This document shows, in pieces, positions 43,442 to 56,100 of a stretch of 64,000 nucleotides of DNA; within the stretch, counting starts at the first letter, position 1, and each line of letters starts with the position of its first letter. The stretch lies in the NCBI GenBank assembly GCA_001465935.1, contig LNKV01000031.1:209871-273870 (forward strand), written 5' to 3'. This DNA comes from Clarireedia homoeocarpa. Taxonomy: Eukaryota > Ascomycota > Leotiomycetes > Helotiales > Rutstroemiaceae. The notes under the pieces were generated by a model that saw only the letters and a program-made list of their open reading frames with translations, had not been told where the DNA came from and made no database searches. The position numbers were made by a program, and so were the translations under genes.

Positions 43442-44795
43442 TGCTACCTCGCGCTCGTCGCCCGCCTGCGACCGTCTCCTTTCAATTGCGATCGCACACC
43501 CAGGTCAACTAATTAATTGTTAGCTTGCGTACACATAATTATTAAGAGGGGCGAGGTACTTCTCTCTATTTCGCAAGCATACAGACACTCTTGAATCGTG
43601 ATTCGGAGGGATTTGTACGCGTTGAATTTATGGCGATGTGAAGATGAAGAGGAGTTGAGAGCTCTCGCTTGCGAAAAACCCCTTGAAAGCTAAGGGATCA
43701 CCCAAGGAAAAAGGGTGGTGAGGTAACTACCTAGTATCGGCACACGAAAATGGCCTTTTTTGGATTTTTTTTCTTCCAAATGAGAAAAGCAGATTGACAG
43801 ATCGATAGATTGAAGACTTTGCTTTTCAGAGTCAAGTTTTTAATATTTCTTGACCTGTTGGGAAGAGGTCGTCTTGTTTCAATACTTGTGGTACTTTTGA
43901 TGGTTGACCTTCCCAGATATCAATCATGTGAGATAAAAGTAAGGAGTCGAGGGAGTCAGGAGACAACGACAGAGAGCGAGAGAGTGAGTGAGTAACCTAT
44001 GTAGTCGTAAGATCGATGGATAGATATGAAAAGTACCAAGGTAATGGCAGGAAGGACGAGATATGGCCGGACTGTTAATTAGAAAAAGTGAATTAATGGG
44101 TTTGGTAATTTGGTCCCAGTCTTCCTTATCGATCAGCCGAAGAACCGAGAGGAGACGCTCGATCGAATGCTACAATGATCCGGCCCGGACGGATGCTGAG
44201 GCATACGAGTAAAGGCACAGCAAGGAACAATAAAGAAAGCAGGTTGTCGTTGCTGCGTTGGTTCGTTTAATTTAGCAGCAGGAATCATAACGTTTGGTGT
44301 CTGGAAATGTTTTGTTTTGTGTTGCTTTGGGACAACCACATTCGGTTGCGAAAAGAAAGTAGGCTGGCATGCAGGTAATAATAGTAGGTAGTCACTTTGG
44401 GTCATTTACGCTAACCCTTAATTCAAGAGGGCGGAATCTACAATCACTCGAATCTGGCAGCGACCCAATCACAAACTTTCATTCGTACGTGAGGCGAGTA
44501 TTCTTGCTGCATATTATCATATTTTGAGAAGCTGCTGGTGCCATTTATTTCCATATGCCTGCGGCGTATGCGAGTTGGTTCGTCCGACGAATCCCCTCTT
44601 CCCCACTAAAACGCCACTTAAACATTAAAGAGGGACAATCCGCTTCGGGAGGCTATGACAGCAGGGTCCGCAGCAGAGGCTACTTGAGAATTTGAGAAGA
44701 ATGTTTCTTGTGCCTTGATATCCACACGTAAGAGACTCTCTGTGTCAATCCAAGGTCTCGAAATCAAATCTCATCCTCCTTCCTTTCTCACGTGC
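43442..44795. other. Intergenic, 1.35 kb
   Basis: Upstream region of the Rco1-like gene and 3' flank of the Ebp1-like gene. No gene seen; frames at 43810-43995 and 44133-44405 have no domain. Confidence 0.4.
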
Positions 44796-46375
44796 CTATT
44801 CCTCATCACCACTGCTTTCCTCGTCCTCTCCGGCTGCAGCTGTGGTCTTCTTGGCGGTCTTCTTCTTCTTCTTCTTGTTCTTTGGTTTGGACTCCTTGGC
44901 TAATGGTTGCTTCAAGATTTCAAGAATCTCTTCATCGGTGATTTTCTTATCAGTCTTGAACTTGTCGAGATTAGGTGCTGGAGGCGCAGCGATCTTTTGC
45001 AGGCCATTCTTGGTAATGGCTAGGCGAATAGTTAGTATGTGGCAACAAGTTTGATAATAGTCACTCACCGATAGTGGTCAACAACCTGGCGACTGGCTCG
45101 TTGTCTTTGTCTCCAACAACTTCGTATTGCCTGAAAACGTTTCCTCGAACACACTCAACTACTCCGACCTTCGCATCACGCTCGGAATCTAGCTGCCTTA
45201 AACTGAAAGGGAAAGTACCAAACTTCTTGACTACCTCGTTCAAGATGTGCTTGGAACTTGGTCGCTTCAGAGCATACGTAAGAGTGGTACGACGGTGGAG
45301 CGTTGGTCTGTTTTCAAAATTCTTGATTTTTCCAGATCCTAGGGAAACACCCATCTCAACACCCCAAACCTCGCCGACCTCAGGAACTCCCTCGCCCTTT
45401 GACCCGTCACCTGGGGCAAGGATAATCTTCTTCTTTCCTTCAATTTCGTTGCGCTCAAATTGCCAGCTGGTGGTGTGTTCGACCAAGTTGCAATCAAAGC
45501 TCTTGACGAGCTTCTCCAACAAAGCCGTAATTTTGGTCTGGGTGGGAGCTTTTGCCGAAGCTGCCTTCTGCTTCTCCTCATCTGTACCAGTAGCAAGTAG
45601 TCCAGGTGGAACCATCAACCGTAATAGAAGCTCATTTGCATGATAAGTTGCCAATAAGAGATCTGCATCTCGGCCCTTGATCTCATCATTTGCGTTGTCA
45701 GCGGAAGGGATGATTATGGTATCACAGACAATCGTTCCAAATCCATCAATTTGAGCGCCGAGCTGAATCTTGATGGCCTCTCCTTCCTTGAGAGTAACGG
45801 AAGCTTCGGCTTCGTCCGAGGTAAGAGGAGTATACGGGGTAACGAAGGATGATGGTGAAACGGTTGTTGGATGAGAAATTCCTACACATCTGTTAATTGG
45901 TATGCAAATGGAGGCCCGGAAAGCGATTTTACTGACCCTTTGCGATCTTCTTTCCTCGGTAAACCTTGGCAATCTCTTCCTCGAGGAGTTTATCGCCCTT
46001 CTCGCAAATAGTCACAATCTTCTCGCCGGCGAGACATAGGTCTGTAACAGCAGCCAAGACCTTGTGAGAGATCTGCGCGGCACTCTTGTATTTTGTAAGG
46101 GTATCGGGGTTGTTGAGAGTATAATCTAAACAGTAGCAAAAAGATTAGTAACGGGTAGTTAATGTCTGGTTATTGTTGTTGTGGTTGAAGATACAGTGCA
46201 AGAGATGTTGTGTCGTTGAGTCGCATTGGCGGGGTCGATTTTTGCTTTTGCTCGACACCACCAACGCGAACGATAACAAGGTGGGATGACATGATTCAAA
46301 GCCGACGAATAACGAACTGCAAAAACAACCAAATTGTTACTAACCGATCTCCTTAACTTCCTCCTTTTCAGCCAT
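44796..46375 (-). CDS. Ebp1/PA2G4-like protein, methionine aminopeptidase fold (Cdb4 type)
   Basis: Four exons (46345-46375, 45937-46125, 45069-45881, 44796-45019) give 418 residues. The protein opens MAEKEEVKE and DYTLNNPDTLTKYKSAAQIS, then VLAAVTDLCLAGEKIVTICE, the start of the pita-bread fold shared by PA2G4/EBP1 and fission yeast Cdb4. GISHPTTVSPSSFVTPYTPL and IDGFGTIVCDT follow, where type 2 methionine aminopeptidases have catalytic residues. The metal-binding set is not preserved, as expected for this non-enzymatic branch. The tail is Lys-rich, then acidic (KNKKKKKKTAKK, DEESSGDEE), typical of RNA or ribosome binding. In other fungi the family is linked to ribosome biogenesis and growth control. 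Confidence 0.88.
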
Positions 46376-47106
46376 TATTGCGGTATTGATGTGATATTGT
46401 TATACGTCCGGAACGTACTGTGGGAGCAGATGGTTGTTTTTATTTCCCCTCGTTGGTGGTTGGTGGTTGCGCCTTTAAGCTAAGTAAGAGAGAGCTATGG
46501 GAACGGAAATGGAAGTGGAAATGGAAGGATTGCGTTTGTGTGGGCTCTGTGGGCTTGCTGTGTTCGCTTGGAGGAGCCTGTGTGCCTTGTCCTTGTGCTT
46601 GTGCTTGAGATTATCCAACAAACCTAGTCGCCTTCCCTCAAGGCGTCAATGGGCGGCGGCTTTACCCAAGTTGACAGAATGTTACTCATTCTTGCTCATT
46701 TGCTACCGTAAGAGGAGACGTCAATCAATTCCATGTTTTTGCAAAGGTACTTTCGAGTACGAGTACGAGTATGTAGGTACGGCCCACGCTCCACAGCTCC
46801 ACGATGCCAGAGCACAGAGAGAATAAGGATAGCACGTGAATAGAATGCACCTCGAGTACTACGGAGGACTTCAACAACCATATGTGAACCATCCCTTAGC
46901 CTTACTAATCCCACGCCCTCGTGTGTTCTGTTGTCGCGCTCTTCTTTACTTGTGCCGACTAATAGTAAGATGCGCGATAATTAATACTCCCCAGGAAAGC
47001 TAATTTATGACAGCCAACCACTTCAGCGACAACGACTTATTCCACCCTCAGGACTACGCACCAAGATTTCCACTCCTGTCGCAGATTTGTCGCGAATGCG
47101 TCCACC
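46376..47106. promoter_or_regulatory. Divergent promoter, Ebp1-like gene / SNF5
   Basis: The 731-bp gap separates two divergent starts. It includes a GGAAATGGAAGTG-type repeat (46500-46530) and a tandem GAGTAC run (46750-46770). No gene supported. Confidence 0.4.
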
Positions 47107-49310
47107 ATGACGTCCGATCTTCAGCCGGCTTCTCAAGATGAATCGTCTTCAGCTGCACCCCAGGCCGGCGCTGCTGATTCTGAGTCTGCAAACCTGTCTT
47201 CGCCTACCTCATCGACCTTGACCCATCGTCCAAGAACAGAAGCGGAGTTTAAGAAAATACTGCTTGAACAATATGTCTATCGCGACTTCGTTCAATCGGC
47301 CGCCTTGGTTGACGAACTTAATAAGCTAAAAGCAGTGAATATGGCTAAGCATAAAGAAATCAAATACTACCAGGCAATTCGACAAAATAAAGAAGAATAC
47401 CCACCAAGCCGGTTATACGGACAAGGTTGGGGAGGTTGGGGCAATGGACGTACAGATGAGGACGAGAAACGAACCCAAACAAGGATATTGTATCCAGCGG
47501 AGAAGAGGAAACGTAAACCGAGGAGAACGCAGCTTCGGATCAAGCGCAAAGACATGGCCTTACAGGCGGAGCAAGTGGAAGAGCTCGTGCCTATAAGACT
47601 CGATGTGGATTGGGACAAGGTCAAACTTCGCGACACCTTTACTTGGAACTTACACGACCGCACTATTCCGCCTCAATTGTTCGCCGAACAACTTGTGCAG
47701 GACCTGGGGTTGACTCCTCCTTTGGCTGAGCCTGTGATTCAACAAGTGCAACAGCAATTTCAAGAACAAATGTTCGACTTCTACCCTCCTGTCTATATAC
47801 CGGAAGAGCCTCTAGATCCCGAATTGCCATATTCCGCTTACAAGAATGATGAGATGCGCATCCTCATTAAGCTCAACATAACGATCGGCCCTCACACCTT
47901 GGTGGATAAGTTCGAGTGGGAGATCAACAACCCTCTAAATTCACCCGAAGAGTTTGCGCAAAGCATGGCGAGTGATTTGTCTTTATCTGGAGAATTTACC
48001 ACAGCAATCGCACATTGTATACGAGAGCAGAGCCAGTTGTTCCTACGCAGTTTGTACATTATTGGCCATCCTTTTGACGGAAGGCCGGTGGAGGATGCTG
48101 ATCTGGTGGCTTCATTTCTGCCATCGCCGCTTCCTTCAGTGCTTCGGCCACAGCAGCAAGCTAAGGAGTTTGCGCCAGCACTTTACGAAATATCTGAAGC
48201 GGATCTCGAGCGCAATGACTTAATATTTTCGAGGGAACAGAGAAGGCAGAAGAGGTCTGTAAATAGAAGAGGAGGACCAACATTGCCCGACTTGAAGGAC
48301 AGACAAAGGACAGTAAGAACGTTGGTTGTGTCTTCAGTATTGCCAGGAGCTGCAGAATCGATTGAAACAAGTCGCTTGTTCAAACATGTTGGAGGGACGG
48401 CCGGAAGAGGTAGACGCGGTGTTGCTAGACAAGATGGGGCAGATCTGTCCGAGTCAGATGATGATGAAGACTCCGCGCCGGATTCCCCTGCCATTCAGCT
48501 TGCCGGCACTGCCAGAACAAGAAATATGCGTGGTGCTGCCACTGCGGCTCAGCAGCGGATGGCGAATATTGGAAGATCAGAAACCCCCGAAGCGACCACA
48601 GCACATCACCACGAGACCCGAATATCACAGAGAAGATTTGGTCGTGATGTGAGAGAGGACAGTGCGGATACTACGTCTTACGTCATTAGGTTGAAGATGC
48701 CGAAGGAAAAGTTCAGGAAATTGGTACGGGAATTGAAATCAGGACGTTCAAGTCATCAGCAAACCCCTTCTGTCCCACGCGCGCAGTCAACATTTGGCAC
48801 TCCAGCTCCATCTGGATCCATGGGTCCACCTTCCACACCAGCGCCAAATCCCGTTCCTACTTCGGCGTCTGGTGGGCAAATTGGTTGCGTAGATGCCCCA
48901 GCTCCTGTTCCAGGTCAACCACCACCACAAGCTGTAAGTATCCATCTCTATACTCCATATTACAGATTGCTAATTTCACCCAGCCCCACCCGCCTGTCTG
49001 GCTCTCTGCTGGCCTCTCAAATCTTTCCAAACAATATCCGAACGACCGCTTTGAAGGCATGATGCGTTACTCGGCAGTAAGCACGACCACAGATCTTCCT
49101 GTCACCGTACCGCCAGGTGCAGTACCTGAAGGTGTCAAATGGATGTTCTTACCTCGAATTCGTTGCCACGATTGTCCGGGCAAGCATTACGCTCCTGGCC
49201 CTGATACCACTGTTGGTAACTTCGAAGTTCACCTTAAGAACAAAGGGCATAGGGGGAAGGTCAATGCCAGAATCGGTAATGCTGCCGCTACAACAACGGC
49301 TACATCGTAG
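47107..49310 (+). CDS. SNF5: SWI/SNF chromatin-remodelling subunit Snf5
   Basis: Snf5/INI1 is a core subunit of SWI/SNF. Exons 47107-48933 and 48984-49310 give 717 residues. A conserved block lies at ~40-110 (ILLEQYVYRDFVQSAALVDE). The paired SNF5 repeats are at ~155-345: VPIRLDVDWDKVKLRDTFTW, FAEQLVQDLGL, then LIKLNITIGPHTLVDKFEW, FAQSMASDLSL and EFTTAIAHCIREQ. After the SNF5 domain come a basic stretch, an acidic cluster (SESDDDED) and a Pro-rich region. The last exon encodes a zinc finger-like IRCHDCPGKHYAPGPD...HLKNKGH. A start at 47107 gives a Ser-rich N terminus of normal length. Confidence 0.92.
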
Positions 49311-49984
49311 GTCCTAAGCGTGTGTTTCAGAAAATAGGGTAGACAGGACATTGTATTATAAAATGTAATTGCGACGAAGTCTAGGGTGGATGTTTTCAGT
49401 ATATTTTTGTTGACAGAAAACGGATGTGTTATACCATAGATTAGGGGAGCGATGAATAAGATATGCGGGTATGCAGCTTGGAACAGTTATGTGATGGTCT
49501 ATCGAGTATGGATGATATTATGGTTGAATGGACGAGTCATTGAAAATGAACATATCTTGGTCTGTCTCTACGTTGTCGCCAGATGGTTAAATATGCTGTC
49601 TAGAACGTGGTGGCTAGACTATTACAACCCCAGGCGATTAAGAGAAATCTAGCTTGTGACTAGTATGGAAAGGAAAGGAGTAAGTAGTAATCACCCTTCA
49701 ACTCGTCTTCCACACACCAAAGTGATGTGAGACGCACCAATATAGCAAGAAAACGCTTTATTATTCTCACTATTACATTTCCGGCGCAGATATATTTCAT
49801 CCAAGAGATCCTAATCCGTCCCCACACCCCACAAACTACTACGAAAGGCCACCGAGGCTGCACCGGAGTAAGCCGAATCGACACCCTAGCTCGGTAGCCT
49901 CGTCGCAACCTCACATCATTACAAAGAAAACTTCCCATCGGCAACTACTCTTTGCATCACCAATTTTCATGACCCTGCGACATA
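49311..49984. other. Intergenic between SNF5 and SGF73
   Basis: 3' flank of SNF5 and promoter of SGF73. No gene seen. Confidence 0.4.
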
Positions 49985-51831
49985 ATGGCACAGACTGCCA
50001 GTAGTAAAGGTAATACTAGATGTCGCGCAATCTTTCAAATCAATAATTAAAGCTGATCACACACCAACAGTTTCGGTCGCGAGTGATGATGATTCTACTA
50101 TCAAAGTCGCGCCCAAAAGAGAGAAGACGGATAAATTTCTCGCCACGATCAAACTAAAGAAAGCCGTGCCAAAGTACAGCAAGCCTGGAAATTGGAGGGA
50201 TGGCGGTATTATTGATGGTTGGTGGCCAAACTTCACTTTCTCGCGATATCAAAATGGAGGGGCTGATTAGGCTGCAATAGTTGAAGAAAAGAAGAAAAGC
50301 GCGGAATCAGCGAATACGAATGCGCCGAGTCCTGGACCCGTAGTTAACCAGCTGGATGATTCCGCGAGGGAGACATTCGCGACCGGTCGGCCTTTGGAGG
50401 ACAGTCCCGATTTGCAGGTCTGTAAACACTGCAAGAAAAGCGTGTTGAAGACGGCGGCGACGAGTCATGTGAAAGCGTGTTTGAAGGCGAAAAGGGAGAA
50501 GCTACAGAAGAAGAAAGAGGCCAAGGAGGCGAGGGATAGGGAGAAGAGGGGTTTGACCAATAATGTCGATGGGGATGGGGATACTAAAATGGACGACGAT
50601 GATGACGACGACGATGATGCGCCAAAAGGTCCGGGTGGGATCAAGAGTGCGAAGAAGAGTGCGGGCAAGAATAACGGCGACGATAAGAAAGGGAAGAAGA
50701 GGAAGGCAGATGGGGATGCCGAAAAGGGTCCTAAGCAGAAGAAGAAAAAGGAAGAGCCGAAACCGAAAGCTCCTAAACCTAAAGGTATGTTATTTGATTT
50801 TTTGATACCCATGATTGCTTTTCGATTTTCTCGCATAGTAGAACAGACTGCTATGGCTGCGGAAGGTTCAGATGGGGTACGACGAAAGAGGCAGTTCCGA
50901 CGGCACTCCAGCATTCACTTAACTGGCCTTTTCATTTAAGAGCGCTGAAACCTCAACCTACCATCTAACTCATCTTTCGTTCTTTCATCTCAAACCAAAT
51001 CTTTCTTTCAAGACAAGATGCACTACGCGGCCTTGTCTAAAACTTCTCTCATCAACCCCTTTAAGAAAGCGAAGCCAGCTAACAAGTTACCCAAAACTAA
51101 AGGTCCAGTCGACGTAGAACGACAATGTGGTGTTCTCAAAGATGGCGTTCCCTGCGCTCGTTCTCTTACTTGTAAATCTCATTCGATGGGCGCTAAACGC
51201 GCTGTGCCGGGCCGTACTTTACCTTACGACATGCTACTTTCGCAATACCAGAAGAAAAATCAAGCCAAGCAACAAAGTAAGTTTTCTCTCCTTTCTTTCC
51301 CAGCTCCCCCTTCACCTTCGCATTTTCATTCTCCTACCATTGTTCCCCCCGCCCCATCTCCCTTCCTACCTCATCAAAACCAAAACTAACAACCTCGCAG
51401 AAGCAGCCATCGACGCCAACGCCCCCCTCGAAGACGAAGAACTCGCCAACGGCCCCATTGACTCCGACGAAGAACTCTCCGCCGTTCAACACGGTCTCTC
51501 GAAATGGAATCCTCAGCCCGTGGTCCCTCCCCTAGTCCAATATCCCATCCAGTACCAATACCGCGATCATCGTCTCTGGGAACAGTTGCATAATGCTACA
51601 AATGGGTTCACGGTTAATATCTGTAGAGTTAAGGGGCTGGGCGCACAGAAGTTGCCGCCGGGTCATCCGGGGCTTGCAGGCGAGGGCTTGGATGCGGATG
51701 GTGATATTGGGATGAGTGAAGGAGGGGATGTGGGGTTGGGTATTGCGGGGGTTAGGAGGGGAAGTGGATTTGTGTTGCAGGGTGCGCCGCTGCAGAGGAG
51801 ACAGAGTGCTGTTTCGGTTACGGGAAGGTGA
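49985..51831 (+). CDS. SGF73: SAGA complex subunit Sgf73 (ataxin-7-like)
   Basis: Sgf73 anchors the deubiquitinase module of SAGA. Five exons (49985-50009, 50071-50217, 50281-50784, 51013-51276, 51401-51831) give 456 residues. An N-terminal C2HC zinc finger ([21 protein letters not shown]) is followed by a long Lys/Asp-rich stretch. The SCA7 domain then reads [15 protein letters not shown]...[40 protein letters not shown]. The C-terminal part contains [15 protein letters not shown]. The 5' end of exon 4 is uncertain: a strong pyrimidine-tract acceptor at 51012 keeps frame and adds ~30 residues ([10 protein letters not shown]...), whereas an AG just before GTCCAGTCGAC joins the SCA7 domain directly. 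Both keep frame. Confidence 0.9.
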
Positions 51832-53198
51832 TTGGGGCTGGTGTTGGTGGTAAAGCATGAGCGATAAATTGTAAATTCGGATAAAATAGGAAAGCAGGGC
51901 GCCTGGGGTTGGGGAAAGCATCTTTGGCTTGCTGTATCATTAATGGATGGGGGCTTTATAAGCAGTGATAGTTGTTGGAATCGGAAATATGCAGATATGG
52001 TATGCTAGGATTGGGTTGGGGGATACGGGAATATCCAGGAATGGAAGGGATGGGATTGGGTTTATCGGCGTTGATACGGAATTGATTCGGATTCGGGCTG
52101 GAACACATGGATTTGGGATACGGGATATGGATATGGATACCATGCGCCTGGCGTTTGTTGTTTGTTTGTTTGTTTGTTTGTTTGTTGGTCTGGTTGTTAG
52201 TTCATTCATTCAGCACGGCATTGTTTGCATTGTATGGTTTGAGATATACACGGACAGAAAGAGAAACCGACAGAAGATAGGAAAATTGCCAGACAGACGG
52301 ACAGACGGACGGGCAGACGACAGACATTATTTTGGTAAACAAGTTCATCTGGTGGGTAGCATGAATGGATGGATACATTCTAGATAGATACATACATACA
52401 CACATAAAAACTCATTCATATAAGTTACAGTACAGAGAAGTTCTTCTGCTCGCGAGCTTGTCCAACCTTCCTCCTCACATACATACATACTCCCACCCTC
52501 TCTCCCTCCTCTCCCTCTCGCTTTCTTGCACGAATAGACAGATGAAATAAATATGCGAATAACTCGACAAGTAAATAAGTAAATGAAATGAACTGCATAA
52601 GCCAAGCCACACAAACACCTTAACCCAACCCAACCCAACCCAACCCAACACAACATAATAAACCGAAATACATCACCTTCCCCTCCCCTCCCCTCCCCTC
52701 CGCCTAGCTACTTATTTGTGTATTTGCATATTTAGTTGGTTTTCTTTACCTACTTCCTATTATTACTTACGTATTGCATATATATATACATATACATTCG
52801 CATGGCATGACATGGAGAGAATACAGGCAAGTAAGTACTGAAAGTACTGTACTGTGTATAACGAATAAGTCCGTCGTCCCAATCCTAGGTTTTAGACAAG
52901 ACGAGACGAGATGAGACGAGACAAGATGAGACAAGGGTAATGTAAACGCGTCATTTCTCAAGTACAAACAACTATGAGTAATAATGGTATAGTAGGTAGT
53001 AATGGCAGTGGCAGTGGAAGTGGTAGCGGTAGTGCTAAGGGAAAAAAAAAAAAAAACGAAACATAAATATAATCCATTTGATTGATCCGTCACTCCATAC
53101 AAACAAATAAACAAATCGCATCAATTCCATCCATCCATCCATCCATCAATAGAACCCTCCCTCCCTCCCTCCCCTTTCATAAAACTTCCCCCACAACT
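51832..53198. other. Convergent intergenic region with simple repeats
   Basis: The 3' flanks of SGF73 and PDS5 meet here. Simple repeats: GTTT x~8 (52150-52190), AACCC x4-5 (52620-52650), CCCCT x4 (52678-52700), a poly-A run near 53043-53056 and CCAT/CCCT runs (53130-53175). No gene supported. Confidence 0.5.
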
Positions 53199-56100
53199 CT
53201 AGCCCCCCCCTGCAGCTCTCCCCCTCGTAGCTCTAGTCGTTGTAGTCGTCGTCATCACCGTACTAGCAATGACTGTTTTCTTAACCTCGACTTTTCCTTT
53301 CTTTCCCTTGCCTTTTCCCTTGCCCTTCTCTGCAACAGTCTCTCCCTCCTCCGCTTCCGGCTCCTCGCCTCCCTCTTCGACTCCTTCTGCCTCTGCCTCC
53401 GCCTCCGCCTCCCCTTCTCCCTCAGCCTTCTCCTCACCAGCCTCCTCCACCTCAACCTCCACCACTCCCCTCCTCCCCCTCGTATTCCGCGCCCCCGGTG
53501 AATTCTTCAACGCCGTCCTCGTCGCCAGCACAACCTTCTCCGTCGCACTAGGCGTAGCTGTAGGTGTTTTCTTCGACGCCCCTCTCGCGCTTCTCTTACC
53601 ATTCGATTTAGACGTTGCCGGTGTTACAACTTCTTCCACTTCCTCTTCCTGCTCTACCTCTGGCTCTACCTCTTCTTCAGCAACTTCGTCCGCCATCTCA
53701 ACATCTTCCTCCTGCTCCTTCTCAGCTTCCTCCTCCTCAGCTACAGCTGCAGACCTAGCTTTCCCCTTCCCCTTCGCACTTCCTTTCCCCTTCTTCCCCG
53801 CTGAGGGATTGGCGCTCTTTGCCGCTCTGGCGTTTCGTTTCGTTGCTGAGGGAGGAGGTGGTGTAGCTTCTTTGGCCTCTTCAGGTTCTACCTCCTCCTC
53901 TGCCTCGTTCTCTTCTTCCGGCTCCGGTTCATCAACAGCGGCTTCCGGCTCAGATTCAGGTTCAGCTTCAGGCTCGGATTCAGGTTCAACCCGCGCAGTC
54001 GACAACGAAGATTTCTTTCCTCTAGCCTTGGCGCTAGCGGGAGCGCCTCGTCGTTTTGATGCTTGAGGAGGCGGAGATGGAGCTGCTTCTTCGTCGTCCT
54101 CCATTTCGACATCGCCTTCATCATCCTTACTCACGTCCGACACCCTTTTCGCTGCCTTCTTGGATGGCGTTTTAGCAAGCCTTTTACTCGCCTCTTCCTC
54201 TGCCTCCTCCTCTTCTACCTCCTCCCCCTCGTCATCCTCGTCCTCTTCATCCCCTTCAACTCTCGTCAAATTCCCATCTTCATCATAATAATCCCACTTC
54301 GCAACGCCATCCCACATCTCCTCATCATCCTCACTATCATCGCGATCAACATAACTCTTCTTCGCACTCCTATCCCTTCCACTCCTCCTCCTATCTCCCG
54401 AATCGATCGGTGTCCTCGGAGCCTTTTCTTTCTTTGCTTTGGGTGTTTTCGCAACTTTTGGCTTCCGTGATACGGCTGCTTTGCTGTGCGATCGTGAGTG
54501 CTCGGAGGACTTTTGTTTCTTGGCGGAGGGAAGAGCGGATTCGTCTAAGGATTTGCGTTTAGATGACTAGAGAAGAGAGTTAGTATACACGTCTACTGAG
54601 TGTACGCTGTTCACACTTGGGACTGTTTTACCTTTTTCTTATCTTGCTCTCTGAACAATTTATCCAACAAACCGTCCATTTCATCAGGGAGATAACTCTT
54701 CTCCGCAATTTCTTGCGCCACCTCATGCGACGGTAATGCCGAGAACAACTTTGCAGGAACACGAACCTTAGCTGGGAAAGTCTGCATCGTCCAACCCTTC
54801 TTTTGTTCCCACCTTGTAATAACAGCTTGTGCCAAATCACTCAGAACGTAAAGATTTTCCGATTCTTTTGGATTGATAGCATCGCGAGCTTGCTTGACAC
54901 TTTGGGCATACTTGAAGATAAGACCCAGGTTATCTTCTGAAGCGACCGCCGAAACGTAGTACAAAATGTAGACGGCGTGGTCTTTGAGTTCAGTAGGTTC
55001 GGTACTGTAGTCAGGATGATGCGCGAGAAGCGACAGCAGACGAGGGAATGTCTTTTCAAGGACGGTAGTTTTAGTGTCTGCGAAGACTTTTGCACGAGAA
55101 CGTATCCAGGTAAGGATTGAGCTCTTGAAAGCAGGTTCAGGTTCATACGCAGTCAGGAAGATGATGGTATAGAACCGATCGGAAAGTTTATCCTTAACCA
55201 GGTATTTCTGCAATTTTTCAACAAACCCTTTTCGAACATTGGGGAGTTCATCTTGAGCGACAAATGCAAGACGATCGAAATTGGCGGGGGTTAAGAGATC
55301 ATCAAACATTGGAGTCGTGCATAGCTTAAGCATTAGTTGAGCTGCTAGTAAACGAAGTCGTGATTTGTGATGTTGTGGGGTATCTTTTTGCTTGGATATT
55401 TCTCCATTGCCGACAATCAATGCATGCAAAAGCTTGTAGACTGGTTGGGCGACGATTTTTGCTTCCTCAGGAGTCTCAACCGTCCGTAATTTGTTCACTA
55501 GAATCTTCAAAGCCCAGCATTTTGCCTGACATTCCTCGTCCAACTCATCATCCGACTGCCATAACGGATCTGTCTCCTTTGCGGGCGTTCGTACTTTGAG
55601 TAGAATGTTCTGCGTGGTGATCTCGAGGATATCATCATTGTAATCCTCGGCTATCTTAGCACCTAATAACTGCAACTGACTGATCGCTGCCAACTTGGTC
55701 AAATAGTGGTCACCGCCGTACTTCCAATCCTTTGTTGTCTTGTCCAAAAGATCTTTGATGTGCATTTCTTTCCGTTCTGTAGCAGCCATCAGGAGAGTCA
55801 CAGCATACTTGGCAGCTCTAGGCGGAGTTCCGTATAATGCATAATTGATCAAGGTCGAAACAAATTTGCGATCTTTAGGAAGAGACTTTGACTCAGTTTT
55901 GCTTTTTGCAAACACGGCGCATGCTTTCAATGTTGCTATAGTGCCCGGATCATTGGTTTGTGTCTCGGAGGGTGCTTCATCCTCAAGAGTTTTGCAGAGC
56001 TCCTTGATGTTTGCTGTCAGGACTTGTGGACTCCTCTCGGAGATCTCATTCATAACTTCTTGAGCAGTAGCACCGAGGCCTTTATCGTCAGTTCGCGAGA

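Noticed and set aside
53269..54066. Plus-strand ORF of 265 residues rich in Ser
   Set aside because: Antisense shadow of the Glu/Ala/Pro-rich Pds5 tail.
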